Shown here: in pieces, positions 42,890 through 54,814 of the stretch | Layout of the letters: each line of letters begins with the position of its first letter | Numbering within the stretch: the stretch's first letter is position 1 | Assembly (NCBI GenBank): GCA_015179125.1 | Contig: WHVA01000281.1 | Location: forward strand, 1 to 64,000 | Reading direction: 5' to 3' | From: Gautieria morchelliformis | Lineage: Eukaryota; Basidiomycota; Agaricomycetes; Gomphales; Gomphaceae | Length of the DNA stretch: 64,000 nucleotides | Notes under the pieces: generated by a model | Database searches by the model: none | The model's input: the letters and a program-made list of their open reading frames with translations, nothing else | Told to the model about the DNA's origin: nothing | Program-made: the position numbers and the translations under genes

Positions 42890-43545
42890 TCACCCCCCTC
42901 TAGTGTCCTGCGTCCTCAAAGCATGGGACATGAAGGATTGGAAGGCAACTGAATGGATCCACCTGTCATGATCTGTACTTTTCTCTGAGGAGCTACCTCT
43001 ATTATTCTATGATTTTCACCTATTTTCCCCACTCTGCTAGCTGTAAGTCCACATAGAGCAAATGGTCTCCCTCTTGCAGCGGACTTGCAAGGTAGGCTTG
43101 TTTGGGGTCTGTGGCTTCTGAGCTTGGCTTTGTCATCTGTGCCATCACCCTCTTTGACAATGGCTGGGTGTGGGCCTGAGTGGCACTTCTGCAGCTTCCT
43201 CTCAGCCTGTCTTAGTTCCTTCCGCTCCCCGTACTCCTCTGCTTGGCAGGTGTGGCACCTATCCCGGCAGTGGCTCATGGAAATCTCGCCAGATTGCCAG
43301 TCAATCTCTGGGTTATGATCACGGATCCAAGGGAAGCCAATGATGATGTCTTGCACCCCAAGGGAGGCGACTACGAACGTAGTCCTCTCCGAATGGCTGT
43401 TGAACTGGAGGATGGCATCTAAGACCTCTGTAACTGCTCCCAAGGTGTTCAGACTCCTGTCTACATTGCATATGTAGATCAGCTTCTGGAGCTTCTGTGT
43501 GCTAAGACAGTTCCTCTCCATGTATGCTCGAGCCATGAACACCCT

Positions 43546-44728
43546 GCATCAGGAAAAAAGCAAGGTAATACGCAGTCCTACGTAGGTTACGTAGGACTTG
43601 TAGGGCCATAGGACATTGGCCGTTTATGTAGCATACAGTAGTTTGAAGGTGGTAGTGTAGGCCCATGTAGCTGTCTTGTAGGCCTACATAGTGATTACAC
43701 AAGCATACATTGAACCCTGTAGTTCGACGTAGCACCAAGGTAGCGCCTTGTAGCAATAGTTGCCCTGTAGCCCAATGCTGTGTTGCGTACAGATCCATCC
43801 CAGCGCGAGCAGATGAAACAATTCTCATTTATTTATATCGATGGACCATGCACTCTTCATCACAGTACACATAGATGATCAAAAAGCAAAAAGTACATAT
43901 GCAGCTCTCAGTCCTCATCTGACTCATCAATGGCTTGCGCGGTTTTGGGTCACGATTGGGAGGTGGACATAAAATCTATGGATACTGTCAAATGTCAGAA
44001 CATTGGGTTGTGGTTAACAACATGGTGGGGACTTACCTATGGTTCTCAAGCAGACTCTGGACTCATGGAAAGAGACCTCCGCAAAGGATGACCTGTTGCT
44101 GTGGAGGGTAGGAGCAGTACCCAAGCACATGGGAAGCGTTGTAAAATACCTGCCAACAACTATGGGACTCCACAATGTGTGGTCAAGTGAAAGATTGGGT
44201 CTGCCATGAGGGACAGTCCAATGATCACAGAACACTTCAGTTGCAAATGTTTAGGCCATTCTAAGATTGACACTTGTGTCAAGTACTGACAAGCTCAAAC
44301 AAAGCATGCAATGGAAGCACATGACGGTATGTGCAGAGAAAGGTGCACACTGGTGAGCATTAACTTTAGGCATCCCATTTCCCCTGTGTCGTGAGGGGAG
44401 CATGTTCCAGATGTTGGAATTGCTGAACATTTATGACTTGCCTACTATGTCATTGGAGAAAAATTTCAACAAGGGAACAGGTCAGCATGTTGTTCAATAA
44501 TTCAGTGAGCAAGCTCAAACCAGTGACGATTAGTGATCGATACTTGTAGACTATGTTGTTCCGTGGCATTACTACCTCGGCCTACGCAGTCTACGCAGGG
44601 GCCATCTGCGATTTACGTCGGCCTATGCAGGCTACATCAGCAGGGCTGAGTTACATGGCCATCCGTAGCACCCATCGGGCAATATATTTTTGGGCTTGGC
44701 TACCAGGTTTTTGGGCTTTTCCTGATGC
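43546..44728. mobile_element. 1.18-kb inverted-repeat element, non-autonomous DNA transposon candidate
   Basis: The terminal inverted repeats are about 14 bp, GCATCAGGAAAA..GC at both ends. Subterminal regions are full of the motif CTACGTAG/CTACGCAG/CTACATAG in both orientations (43575-43760 on the left, 44545-44660 on the right). It interrupts the gypsy F protease region exactly, since the flanks rejoin at the GATG position when it is removed. No transposase frame is seen. The duplication is short or unclear (2-3 bp), so the superfamily is open. Confidence 0.65.
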
Positions 44729-46077
44729 GGTCGCCCCACTATCAATCAGGGCAGGTCTGGAGTTAACCTCTCTGTTGTCAGTAGTCTGAATTTCCACCTT
44801 GACCACCAGGGATTTGGTGGAGCTGACTGAGCTGATCATGCATGTCTTCGCATTCATTTTTCGAAGGTGTGAAGTTGGGGCATGTACATCCAGAGGACGG
44901 GGGCGGGTTTCTGTGTGGCTTCAACCAAATTCTCTTGCACAGGTGAGGTGAGTGGGGGCATTTCATTCTCAACTTTAAGGCAAGAGAACCAGTTATGTAC
45001 AGGCAACAGGGCACACTTTTCACCCCCTGTGGTCTACAAAACCCAACATTGGTTCTTATGCATCCTCCATCACCTCTCGAGTCATGGGTCCCTCTTCCGA
45101 CTTGGAGTTACTAGGCTTGCATCGGTCAGGGCAAGGAGCTCCAGGACCATCTCCAGTTTTTCTTCGCCGGTCATGGTTCAAACATTGAAGCCTGGGAGCA
45201 CTCTTGGGCACAGTGACCGGACTTGCAGCATTGGTAGCAAGTCACCAAGGGGCAGCCGCTTCTGTGTGTGGCATCTACGTCCATCAGGGCCGGGCCATCT
45301 CTTGGCAGGGCTGTGGTTGCAGCTTGCCTTGGGCCATGGAACAGGGGCTTGGGATTGAACACTGGGGCTACGGTGACCTTTGGGAAGGAGCTGGTGCCTT
45401 GGGCGGGTCTGGAAAGGCTTTGCCTTGTTTTGAGGAATGCCTCGTTCACATCTCGGTTTCAGGACACTCTTTGGGTGGCCTCGTACCATCCCTTGGGGTT
45501 GTCGAAGTCTGGGGTGCTGTCTCCAAGTAGCACCACCTTGTTCTGTAGGCTCGGGTCACTTGATGACTTTCAACTTCTCGTCATTGTATTCCACTAGGTC
45601 TATCAATTCCTGGAAACGGTCAATGTACTCATCGATTGGGTCCTTGCCTTGGTACCAGCTTGTGCCTTCAAGCTTTGTGAGGGCAGTGAGTTGCTCATTC
45701 CTCAGGCAGAACTGATCCGCGAACTCCTTTTGCAAATCCTCCCAAGCTTGAAAGTATGGGGTTCGGGTTTTGGCTTTGGCAGGCAGGATTCAATTTGCAA
45801 AACGCCCGGCTTGGCCGGATTTGAAGAATGACAGAGCCCAGTGGATACGGGCTTGATCCAATGGGAAAGTGTCCCCACTGATTACAAAGTATAGGGTTAG
45901 GGAGTTCAGGAACGCTCAGACCCATTCTCGGTCCCCATTGAAATCCGATGGTGTCACCGGCTTTACCTTTCCCCACCTCAAACCTGTTACCAGCGCATTG
46001 GCTTCCCCTTCTGAGTCTTTGAACCCCCTGAACTCTTAGGTTCCTGTTTTTTCTCTTCTTGGCTCTTGGGTGTCGGC

Positions 46078-47349
46078 TGTCAAGATTGGTTTTTAGGCAT
46101 TAATATCGTGTATTAGTGAACACAGCGAATGCCCGAATAACTTGTGCGAATAAGTATGCCATTCGGCGAATAGGTGAACTGATGAATGTTCACAAGGTAA
46201 GAGGGTTTCCCGAACGGGGCTCACCCTATCTACAGTTGTAGCGAAATGGCCTGTGGCACTTGACGATGCAATGTGCAAGGTGTCACGGAAGGGCTGTCTA
46301 AGTAGCGACAATCCCTTCACTGGTGAAGGTGCTCCTTTGGAGCCCTTCGCCAACAGCACAGAAAATGGTTCGAAGGCTAAGGTAACGAAGATGAAGTATG
46401 AGAGCTCACCAGTGGTGCCTAAGTCCTCTGCTAGTCGAAGATAAGAATCTCCAAGGGAAGGCTTAAGACGATGACCACAGCGAGGTCAAATTTGCACAAG
46501 ATGGACAACGTATGATAATTGAACTGGGGAATATACATGTGAATGTAAACTACTTATATCGAATGCTCGTAAGGTATCAGCGAATAGGAAAGAGGCTGTC
46601 ACGAGTCAGGGTTGGATAGGGGTGTGCAGTCAAGATACAACATAGATTGAATAAACATACAATAGAATGAGAGAAGAGGGAGAACATGAAACGATGGAGA
46701 GTGAAGGTGGCGAAGACACCTGTGTATGAAATCATGTCTTGGGGCCCGCATATACACCGCCCTGCACGGGTTCTTCATCTACTGGGTTGATCCCACACAA
46801 CCCACGGGTAGGATGTCCCGCGAACGCACCCTGCTCATATGAACACCAAAAGGGGGTTGGATCGAGAAGCTGATGGAATTACTGATGAGCCATCATGCCG
46901 GATAGGGATGTCGATCGTGATTTGATGGTGTGCCTGTTGGCGAATGATGCGAGCAGCGAATGGTCGTTCAGCGAAATGCGGGGAAGGGCGAACAGAGGTG
47001 ACATAGAGGAGGAGAGGTCGAGGTGGAGGGTGAAGTCGAGCGAACACTGGGGAGGAGTAGCCAAAGGGGAAATGGGGATACAAGGTGCAGGAAATACACA
47101 GGTCATGACAATCCAATTACCAGAACACCATCGGAAGAGGGTCGAGCAGAGGAGGTGGTAGACCCAGCGACGACTGCCAAGTCAGTCCAAAGACGTCGAT
47201 TGTGCGTTTGGCAGCGTGGCTATGGTAATTGGCACGAACAGCGAGAATCGGTTGCCGAACACGACAATGGCAATCAGAATGAACACGGAAATGGGGTGAG
47301 AAATGGCAGGACAGAGCACCTGAGTATGAGAAATAAACGCGTCATGACA
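46078..47349 (+). mobile_element. Solo LTR-B, long form
   Basis: A 1272-bp LTR running TGTCAAGATTGG...CGCGTCATGACA, flanked by a perfect duplication TCGGC (46073-46077 and 47350-47354) inside gypsy F gag. It contains about twelve GCGAA words on the plus strand. Relative to the short form (5967-22412) it carries an extra ~0.24 kb at its 3' side, which repeats the terminal sequence. Confidence 0.88.
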
Positions 47350-47929
47350 TCGGCCTCACATCTAATTTGGTCATGATGAGGTGTAGCGTGTTCACTATTT
47401 CCTCATTCTTCACTTGGCTTACCCAGAGTTCCTCTTTTATACTCCAGATCCATTCGGACTGATCCATCATCATGGGACTCGGAGGGGTGATCAGGGACAG
47501 ACCTGCTGACAGAACAACTTCAAAGGAAGGGGTGTCAGGTGCTGTATGCTCAGAAGGTGTGCTGAAATCTGACTCAGAATCGCAGATGCCAAAATTGCCT
47601 ATGGCTTTACTCCACCGCCTGACTACCGGTCCTTTGGAGAAGAGCTTTTCCTGCTGTGAGGGCAACTCTCCCCAGCCAGCAAACTCACATGGTCTGGTAG
47701 AGGAGGATTCAAAGAGGAAAGCTAAGGACCTCCCCTACCAGTGCGCTACCTATATACCTTGTGCCCCTGATCCAAGTCAGGGATGCCCGCTCCATTCTTG
47801 ACACATGTCTGCATCCCCGGCCGAAGCTTCAGAAACTCGGCTGGACCCTGAGGATGTGCTTGGGTCAGATTGGGATCTCAGGTCAGAACTGAAGTTGAGG
47901 CTGGGAATGTCCTCCGGAGGGGGTTCCCC

Positions 47930-48295
47930 TGACACTTAGAACCTTGTATCACAAGGGTAAATGGAACTCAACCAATATATAGGTATTCCATGTGCTATGT
48001 AGTGACAGTGTAAGGTAAGATAAGATGGGGAACCGTGGCATGGTTCCCACACAAGAACTATACAGTGGATCCACAGGGATCCACTGGCATTAACTAATCC
48101 ATCCAGTAGCGCGCATTGCCTTAAGGGTAATGTAGGTAAATAGGATATTTACACTGGTATGGTTAGTCCATGCAGAGGTTGATAGTCACAGCCATAGATC
48201 ATGTGTGCAAGGCAGATGTTTGCGTAAAGCACAGATTGAGGAATTGATATGATGGAGTGAAAGAAAGATTATAATCACATGTGAGTCACATGTCA
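47930..48295 (-). repeat. Gypsy F LTR (minus copy)
   Basis: 366 bp, matching 60359-60724 end to end in inverted orientation; ends TGACATGTGACTCAC and TAAGTGTCA in the element's direction. The inner 224 bp is related to the family A LTR and shares its two hairpins. Confidence 0.8.
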
Positions 48296-48788
48296 TGGCT
48301 CACTGTGCATTGTGTGCACCAATGAAGTGGCTGCCCAGTACAGCATACGACCAAGCTGGGAACTGCAGGATCTTGAAGAGCATAGCATATATATAAGTAG
48401 GTTATAGCTTGGTAGTCTTTTTTTAGGATATATATACCTATATGCATGATGCATGAAGCTCAGGTGTCGCATTGCACACAATTTCAGAAGAACATGTGTA
48501 TTAATCTCTAATGTACATGTTCACCATTCCTTCATATAACTCATCAATTGCACCATCCTCCTAATTGTTTGAAAGATATGAACCATAAGAATCTACATGC
48601 TCGACTTCTGAAGCATCTGCTTCGTGCCTAGTACCAATGGTCGTCAACCCTGTGTAACCCTTGAGCTTGTATATTCTTGCCAGGATCTGTTTGAGGTTAT
48701 TGTTTTCCTCACTCGCTGGCCAAGTGAGAGATGGTTTGCCCTAGCGGAGGGTTTTCATCTTTGCACTGTGAAATGACCTGAGAGAACT

Positions 48789-48789
<1 letters not shown>
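48296..48789. other. No gene recognised
   Basis: Mixed sequence between the gypsy F LTR and the poly(T) run; TATATA-rich at 48386-48440. Nothing supported. Confidence 0.4.
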
Positions 48790-48827
<38 letters not shown>

Positions 48828-49107
48828 AATTCCATTTATTATACTGCCACCTTGGGGCAAGGCCCTATATAGGCAGTCTCTACCTGGAACACGGAATAGA
48901 GTAATAAAAGTGTTTTACATGCTAGGGTATCGTAGTTACCGAAGTAAGTCAGAGATATGCTGGCACCAACACAGGATACTTCCTGTTTTTTTACAATGCC
49001 TAATCACCTTAGATACATATCAGTAACGGTCAGCTTCAGTAGGTCTTATATGCTGGATGGAAGTCCAGGAGCCTCGTAATCCTAACACTTATCGACACCT
49101 ATCACTG
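48790..49107 (-). mobile_element. Poly(A) retroposon, minus strand
   Basis: A 37-nt poly-T (48790-48826) is the complement of a poly(A) tail. The ~280-bp body on the minus strand ends ...AATAAATGGAATTC before the tail. The body abuts the last ~18 bp of a copia LTR, so it replaced or truncated the copia 5' LTR. It could be a 5'-truncated LINE or a SINE. The tail's length and purity suggest a young insertion. Confidence 0.65.
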
Positions 49108-50542
49108 TAATTCCTGTCCTCTACAGGGTTATGGGCCCCGGAGACACTTCTGAGAAGCTATTGGGTGTTGAGAAGCTTGCTACAGATGGAAGTAATTGGC
49201 CATTGTGGCGAGCCACTCTCATCAGCTATTTTTTTCGAGTCCAAAAATCTACTCAAGCATGTAGAAGGGAGAGTCACTCGACCTCCTGATCCTCCAGTCA
49301 TGCCCCCAGGCCATATTCTTACAGAAGCTGAGGAAACTCAGATGGATAAGGCTGAGGAGAAGCTGGAGAGATATCTTGCTAGAGAAGGACAAGCCAAGAC
49401 CCAAATCATCATCTCAGTGTCAGAGTCACTAGCTCTGATGCTACAGAAACAAAAGACAGCAAAAGAGACTTGGGGTGCATTGGTCAATGAAATGACCAAA
49501 AAGCCCAAGATGGTCCTCACCAGCCTGCAGAGACAACTCCGCAGTATGAGATGGCCTGAGGATGGAGACTTGAGAGACCACTTGGACAAGGCCCAAGACC
49601 TATATGCTCATCTTAATGAGATGGGAGCCAGAGTTTCTGAAGAAGAATTCATGGACATAATCCTTGCGTCACTTCCACCATCCTATGAGGCAGTCATGAA
49701 TGCCCTCACCACTTCGCTTGAAGAATGCGGGAGACCATTAGTCCCTGATGACATTATTAGGGTACTAAAGGCTCAGTATGACAGGAAGAAAACACTCCTG
49801 CAAGAAGAGCAGGTGTTTATTGGTTCGTCTACCAAGAAGGACCAGAAGGTGCATACATGTACTAACTGCAAAAAGCCTGGGAATTCTATTGAAAATTGCT
49901 GGGCTAAAGGAGGTGGTAAAGAAGGTCAAGGACCACGTCAGAAGACAAAGCCAAAGGCAAAAAGAAGAAGAAGGGTAAAGCAAAAATGAATGTTGCCGAA
50001 AAAGAGACCTCTTCTGAGGAAAGTGATGATGGGCATCTTGCCTTCACCAATTTCGACGAGTGCTCTAATTTTAATTCGAGCACATCCTCAGGAGTTGTAG
50101 TGATACTTGACACCGGAACGACATCACATATGACACCTCATAAAAATTTATTGAGGAACTACTGTCAATTCTCACAGCCGAGGACTATCCGAGCAGCCAA
50201 CAAAGGCACTTTTGATGCCTTCGGCTCTGGACTGCTCATCTTATCCAATAAGGTTGGAGATAAACAGTAGAAGTCATGTTGCAAGATACATACTATGCAC
50301 CAAAAATTGCTGCTGCCCTCGTCTCAATTGGTCGGTGTGATGATGCTGGCTACAATATTCGACTTGGTGGCCAGAAATGCACAATATCTAACACTGCTGG
50401 AAAGGTATTGATGCAAGCACCGAAGGTCAATGGCTTATATCGACTAGATCTCCAGTCACCAACTGCTCAAGCCCATATGTGTTTGTCTGCCATGGAAATT
50501 CATCAGAAGATGGGGCACATCTCACAGAAGTCCCTACAACAT

Positions 50543-50755
50543 TGTAAATAACCCGTGTATCTACATGAACATTAGTTATTACATAATCCCAGTGGGCCCC
50601 TTAGGGACCCACTGTATAGTTTATGCGTGGGAACCAGCTAGCGGTCCCCATCGCATCTTACCCTTACACTGTCACTACGTAGCATCAGAATACCACACAT
50701 TGGTCAAGTTCTGTCGTGCTCTTGTGACTTGAGGCTTAAGATAGACATCTTTACA
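50543..50755 (+). mobile_element. Solo family A LTR in copia 2
   Basis: 213 bp, TGTAAATAACCC...CTTTACA, with duplication AACAT (50538-50542 and 50756-50760). It contains the two conserved LTR hairpins. Confidence 0.9.
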
Positions 50756-52588
50756 AACATCTACTCAACCGTGGCATGATATTGGGCATTGAACTGAGCT
50801 CCACAGGCGATAAGATTGTCTGTGATGCGTGCATTCAAGCCAAGATTGCATGCAAACCGCTTCCTCAAGACCCCAGAGACCGAACATCAAAATTCGGTGA
50901 CAGAATTTATTCTGATGTCTGGGGACCTGCAAGACACCTCACAATCGATAAAAAGTCATATTATGTCTCTTTATCGATGACTACTCAAGGGAATCAGTGA
51001 TCTATCTCATGGTGAACAAATCGGAAGCATTCTCAAAATACAAGCTCTACGAGGATCTAATGCTTAAACAGAGAAATGTGCACATCAAGGCACTTGTTTC
51101 TGATCGAGGGTGCGAGTATATGAGCTCTGAATTTGAACAGCACCTAGCCAAACAAGGCACGAAGCATTGGTTGACGGTACACGACACACCAGAGTCTAAT
51201 GGTGTTGCTGAACGTCTGAACCGAACTCTCACTGAGAGAACTCGTGCCATGCTATTCGAATCAGGCCTTCCTAAGATATTATGGGGCTATGCGATACAGC
51301 ATGCCAATTATCTTAGGAACAGGACGCATACAAGAGCTCTACCGGATAAAACGCCTTACGAAATGATTCACCATGAAAAACCGAATCTCAAAGACATTCA
51401 CACGTGGGGAGCCGAAGTCTATGTCAAAGTCAACCCGGGAGATAAATTGGCAGCTCATGCCAAAAGAGCTTGGTGGATAGGAATTTCTGCGCAGAGCCAT
51501 GGTCATTATGTTTATTGGCCTGACTCTCACAAAGTTTCTGTCGAGCGAAACATTGTGTTTGATTCAGAGATGAAGAAGGGAAAAGTCCCAATCATTTCTA
51601 TTGAGCAATCCAAGCTACCTACGTCTAGAGAGGAGAAGAAGGCCATTCTGGCATCAGTGCCTGTGCCCGGTCATCAAATGGACGTGGACTATGCATACCT
51701 CAATGCTACACTGCCTGAACCTATTTACATGAAACAGCCGTATGGATATGAGTCCGGAGACACAGACGAAGTGCTACTTTTGAAGAAAGCACTTTACGGC
51801 CTCAAACAATCTGGAAGAGAATGGTACAAATGTCTAAATGGTGAATTCCACAAGTTAGGATTAACTACATCAGCCACAAATGGGGCTGTATTTTATAGAC
51901 GTGGCGGGAAGGGGCATGTGATCATTGCAACAGCTGTGGACGACCTCACCATCACAGCTGAGAATCAGTCAGTCCTGGACGAAGTCAAACGAGATCTTGC
52001 TCAAGTCTTCAGTATGAAAGATCTAGGTGAGATTCATTGGCTATTGAACCTCAAAATCGAAAGAGACTGGCAGAAGAAAACCATTGCAATTTCACAACCC
52101 GCATACATCGAGAAGATCATCAAAAAATTCAATCTCAAAGATGCGAAGACTTATGCTACGCCTCTTGATCCAGCCGTTAAATTATCTAAAGACCAATGTC
52201 CTTCTACAGAGACATGCAAGAAAGCCATGTTGAAGTTTCCATACAGGCAAGCCATAGGATAACTGATGTGGGCAGCTGTAGCCACTCGACCTGACATTGC
52301 ATTTGCGGTGTCATTGCTCTCACAATTCCTCAAAAATCCAGGTGGCACACATTGGAATGCAGTTAAACGTGTCTTCAAATATTTGAAAGGCACGAAGCAT
52401 TACAAACTCACACTTGGAAGAAATCGAGATGGCTTGATGGGGTATTCAGATGCGGATTGGGGTTCACAGAGTCATAGGCGTTCATATTCGGCATATTTAT
52501 TTCAGATTGATGGAGGCACTGTTTCATGGAGTTGCCAGAAACAGTCGATAGTAGCCCTCTCATCAACTGAAGCTGAATTTGTCGCCCT

Positions 52589-53273
52589 TGACAGAAGGAT
52601 AAGTTTTCGAATAGATTGAGAATGCGGCCTGTTGCTCGAGGCCAAGTTCGATATAGATCGCGAGAGGTGAATATAGCTCGAAGTTCGACTAATAACTCGA
52701 AGTCAAACGGAAAAAATCAGAAAGGTTCATGTTCGTTAATTCTTCAGTCATACATTGCGTACTACTTATAGCTGCTCGGATAGGGGTCTCGGTACATGGG
52801 GATGAGTGACGGGGATAGTGGGATTGTGCGTATGGTAGGTGCGTACATACCGCCGCTACCGTACATCCGTGCTGCGGATCGCTTGTTTGGTCTGGCCTGG
52901 ACATGAGACAGAAGGGAATATCCTTATGTGGTGGTATGTGGTGGCTCGAAGGATAAGGCAGGATGGTAGGGGTGACTGGATAGGAACAATGTGTACGGCT
53001 CGAATGTAATGGAAAATGCGCCCTGATCGTGATGTGGAGTAGACTCGATCCACCCTGGTACTCGGCTCGTCAGTTACACTCGTGTCTCGGCTCGACTCGT
53101 GATACGGATCTTGGATATAGGCTTGGCTCGGATTCGCTAATAGACTCGGTGACTCGTGTAGGCGCATGCGTGCGTTCTGGTACTCGGAATGGACTTGGAT
53201 GGGTGCGCATGTGCGCCTCGGCTCGGATAGGGCTTGGATATGGACGGTGAGTAGAGAGAGATAAATTACAACA
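52589..53273 (+). mobile_element. Solo LTR-D in copia 2
   Basis: 685 bp, TGACAGAAGG...AATTACAACA, with duplication GCCCT (52584-52588 and 53274-53278). It has about twenty CTCG words on the plus strand. The full-length parent element is not present in the window. Confidence 0.88.
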
Positions 53274-53498
53274 GCCCTGACCCATGCGGGCAAAGAGGCT
53301 CTCTGGATGTGCCATTTTATTTCTGAAATATTCCAACCGCTGAACAGATCCATCCAAGTTTATTCAGACAATCAATCAGCCATTGCAATCACATATGGCA
53401 CTCAACAACACATGAGAACCAAACATTTCGACATCAGAATATATTTCCTTCGAGATATAATCAAAAATCAAGAAGCTAAGCTCGTTTATTTGCCAACC

Positions 53499-54174
53499 TG
53501 TTATGTATCGAGATTTCCACTAAGTCGGAACTGGAAAGGACGGCGGCTTCAACTTATAGGTTGCGCCCCCGATGAACTATTGTCCTAAGTATTTCGGAAC
53601 TGAGTCGGAAGTCGGAAAGTACTGAACCAAAGGTTTGGTCGGAACTTGTGTCGGAACTAAGGCGGAAGGCTGAGAGGGACTGAGATATTGCTAGACCTGC
53701 TGTGCTAAGAACAGGAGATGGAGCGAAGGAAATCAAGTATCAAAGGTGATTATCTGATTGCAGAATAACAGACATACATGAGGGGGTTTTTATACAAAGC
53801 GCAGAACAACAAGTAATGGTATGGTACTAAGCAAATTCCGGAGTAAGCGGAAGTCGAGTACAATGTGTGGGAATTAACTATTGGGAACAATGGGACTACA
53901 AGGGGGGTTCAGGGTAAGGTAGAACAATGGCAAAGAACAAAGGGTCGGGAAAACATATCTGACAATGAACTACAGGGGTAACCGGATATATGGTTTTGAT
54001 GAACGATGAAGCGGGTCCGGTGGGTCCGAGTAATGGAGTCGAAGGAACAAGGGAAATGTACAATGGGCGGGATGTCGGAAATGTCGGAGGGGCGGAACGT
54101 GTAGCGGAACTATCGGAGGGGCGGAAGGAGTTGCGGAACTGAGGGTCGGGAGCCGGAAATGAACGGTCGTAACA
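53499..54174 (+). mobile_element. Solo LTR-E in copia 2
   Basis: 676 bp, TGTTATGTATCG...GGTCGTAACA, with duplication CAACC (53494-53498 and 54175-54179). It has about fourteen CGGAA words on the plus strand. The parent element is unknown here. Confidence 0.88.
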
Positions 54175-54276
54175 CAACCGAACAAATGTTGGCAGATATT
54201 CTCACTAAAGGACTTCCTAGTCCTAGAGTGAAGATCCTCAACGAGAAGCTTGGAATATATTAGGCTTGAGGGGGCG

Positions 54277-54814
54277 TGTTGGGTGCATGTATGCTCCTGC
54301 ACCAAAATCAAGCTAAATAGATTCCACCATTCGTATTTCTTTTGATTTTGAGTTGAAACCATGCTAACATTCATTCTATGATTTGTCAAATGTTTCTTTG
54401 ATTTTTCAAAGCTGTATTTCTACTTCTTTTCATGTTCTGTCCAACCAACCCTTTGTGGGTGGTTGTGGACAAATTTCCTTTTTGAGCTGCGGCTGTTCAC
54501 TACCGTGCTACGTTTTACGGGCGCTTAGCATGGCAAACCGTGGCATCACGGGCGCTAAAGCGCCGGCTAGTAGTACATGCGCATGAGACACATTTCCCCC
54601 CTCTCTCAGTGACAACTAAATTCACTGAGAGAGGCAAGTAAATTAGTCTTGTTTCTTTTCGATTTGTTGACCTAGAAATACTGTAGTGAATTAATTTCTA
54701 GGTAGCGTATAATATTAAGAGTGACAACTAAATTCACTGAGAGAGTGAATTAATTTGTAGTCTTCTTTTGAGCAACAAGTCTGAACCTACTGCCTATAAT
54801 TCCTGTCCTCTACA
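54277..54814 (+). repeat. Copia 2 3' LTR
   Basis: 538 bp, TGTTGGGTGCATGTATGC...CTCTACA. It is preceded by the same purine tract GCTTGAGGGGGCG as copia 1. It shares the 13-nt inverted repeat CCTCTCTCAGTGA/TCACTGAGAGAGG with a different loop, and a second related pair near 54720-54745. Confidence 0.88.

Larger units (their letters stand above)
42890..48295 (-). mobile_element. Ty3/gypsy element F, minus copy (gag-protease part)
   Basis: Parts on the minus strand: 5' LTR 47930-48295, leader about 47665-47929, and gag about 47665 down to 45100, with capsid-like sequence and knuckle CYQCCKSGHCAQEC at about 45240. A protease region follows with the active-site triad ALIDSGAT at about 44745 and continuing VDRSLNTLGAVTEVLDAIL at 43540-43100. 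It holds a solo LTR-B (46078-47349) and an inverted-repeat element (43546-44728). No pol is recognisable; after the protease the sequence turns into a different family's 3' end. Broken in several places. The paired plus copy is at 60359-63576. Confidence 0.75.
49108..54814 (+). mobile_element. Second Ty1/copia element, holding three solo LTRs
   Basis: A close relative of the copia at 10299-15548. It keeps only the last ~18 bp of the 5' LTR, the same GGGTTATGGGCCCC primer site with the gag ATG inside it, gag, knuckle, protease (DTGTTSH), integrase, RT and RNase H regions, the purine tract, and a full 538-bp 3' LTR (54277-54814). It is broken several times. Solo LTRs of three families are inserted (50543-50755, 52589-53273, 53499-54174), each with a perfect 5-bp duplication, so it is clearly older than the first copia. 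Confidence 0.88.

Noticed and set aside
48154-48295. A segmental inverted duplication flanking the gypsy F copies
   Set aside because: The shared sequence beyond the first-recognised LTR border ends at TGACA/TGTCA in both copies at the same length (366 bp), so it is simply the rest of the LTR.
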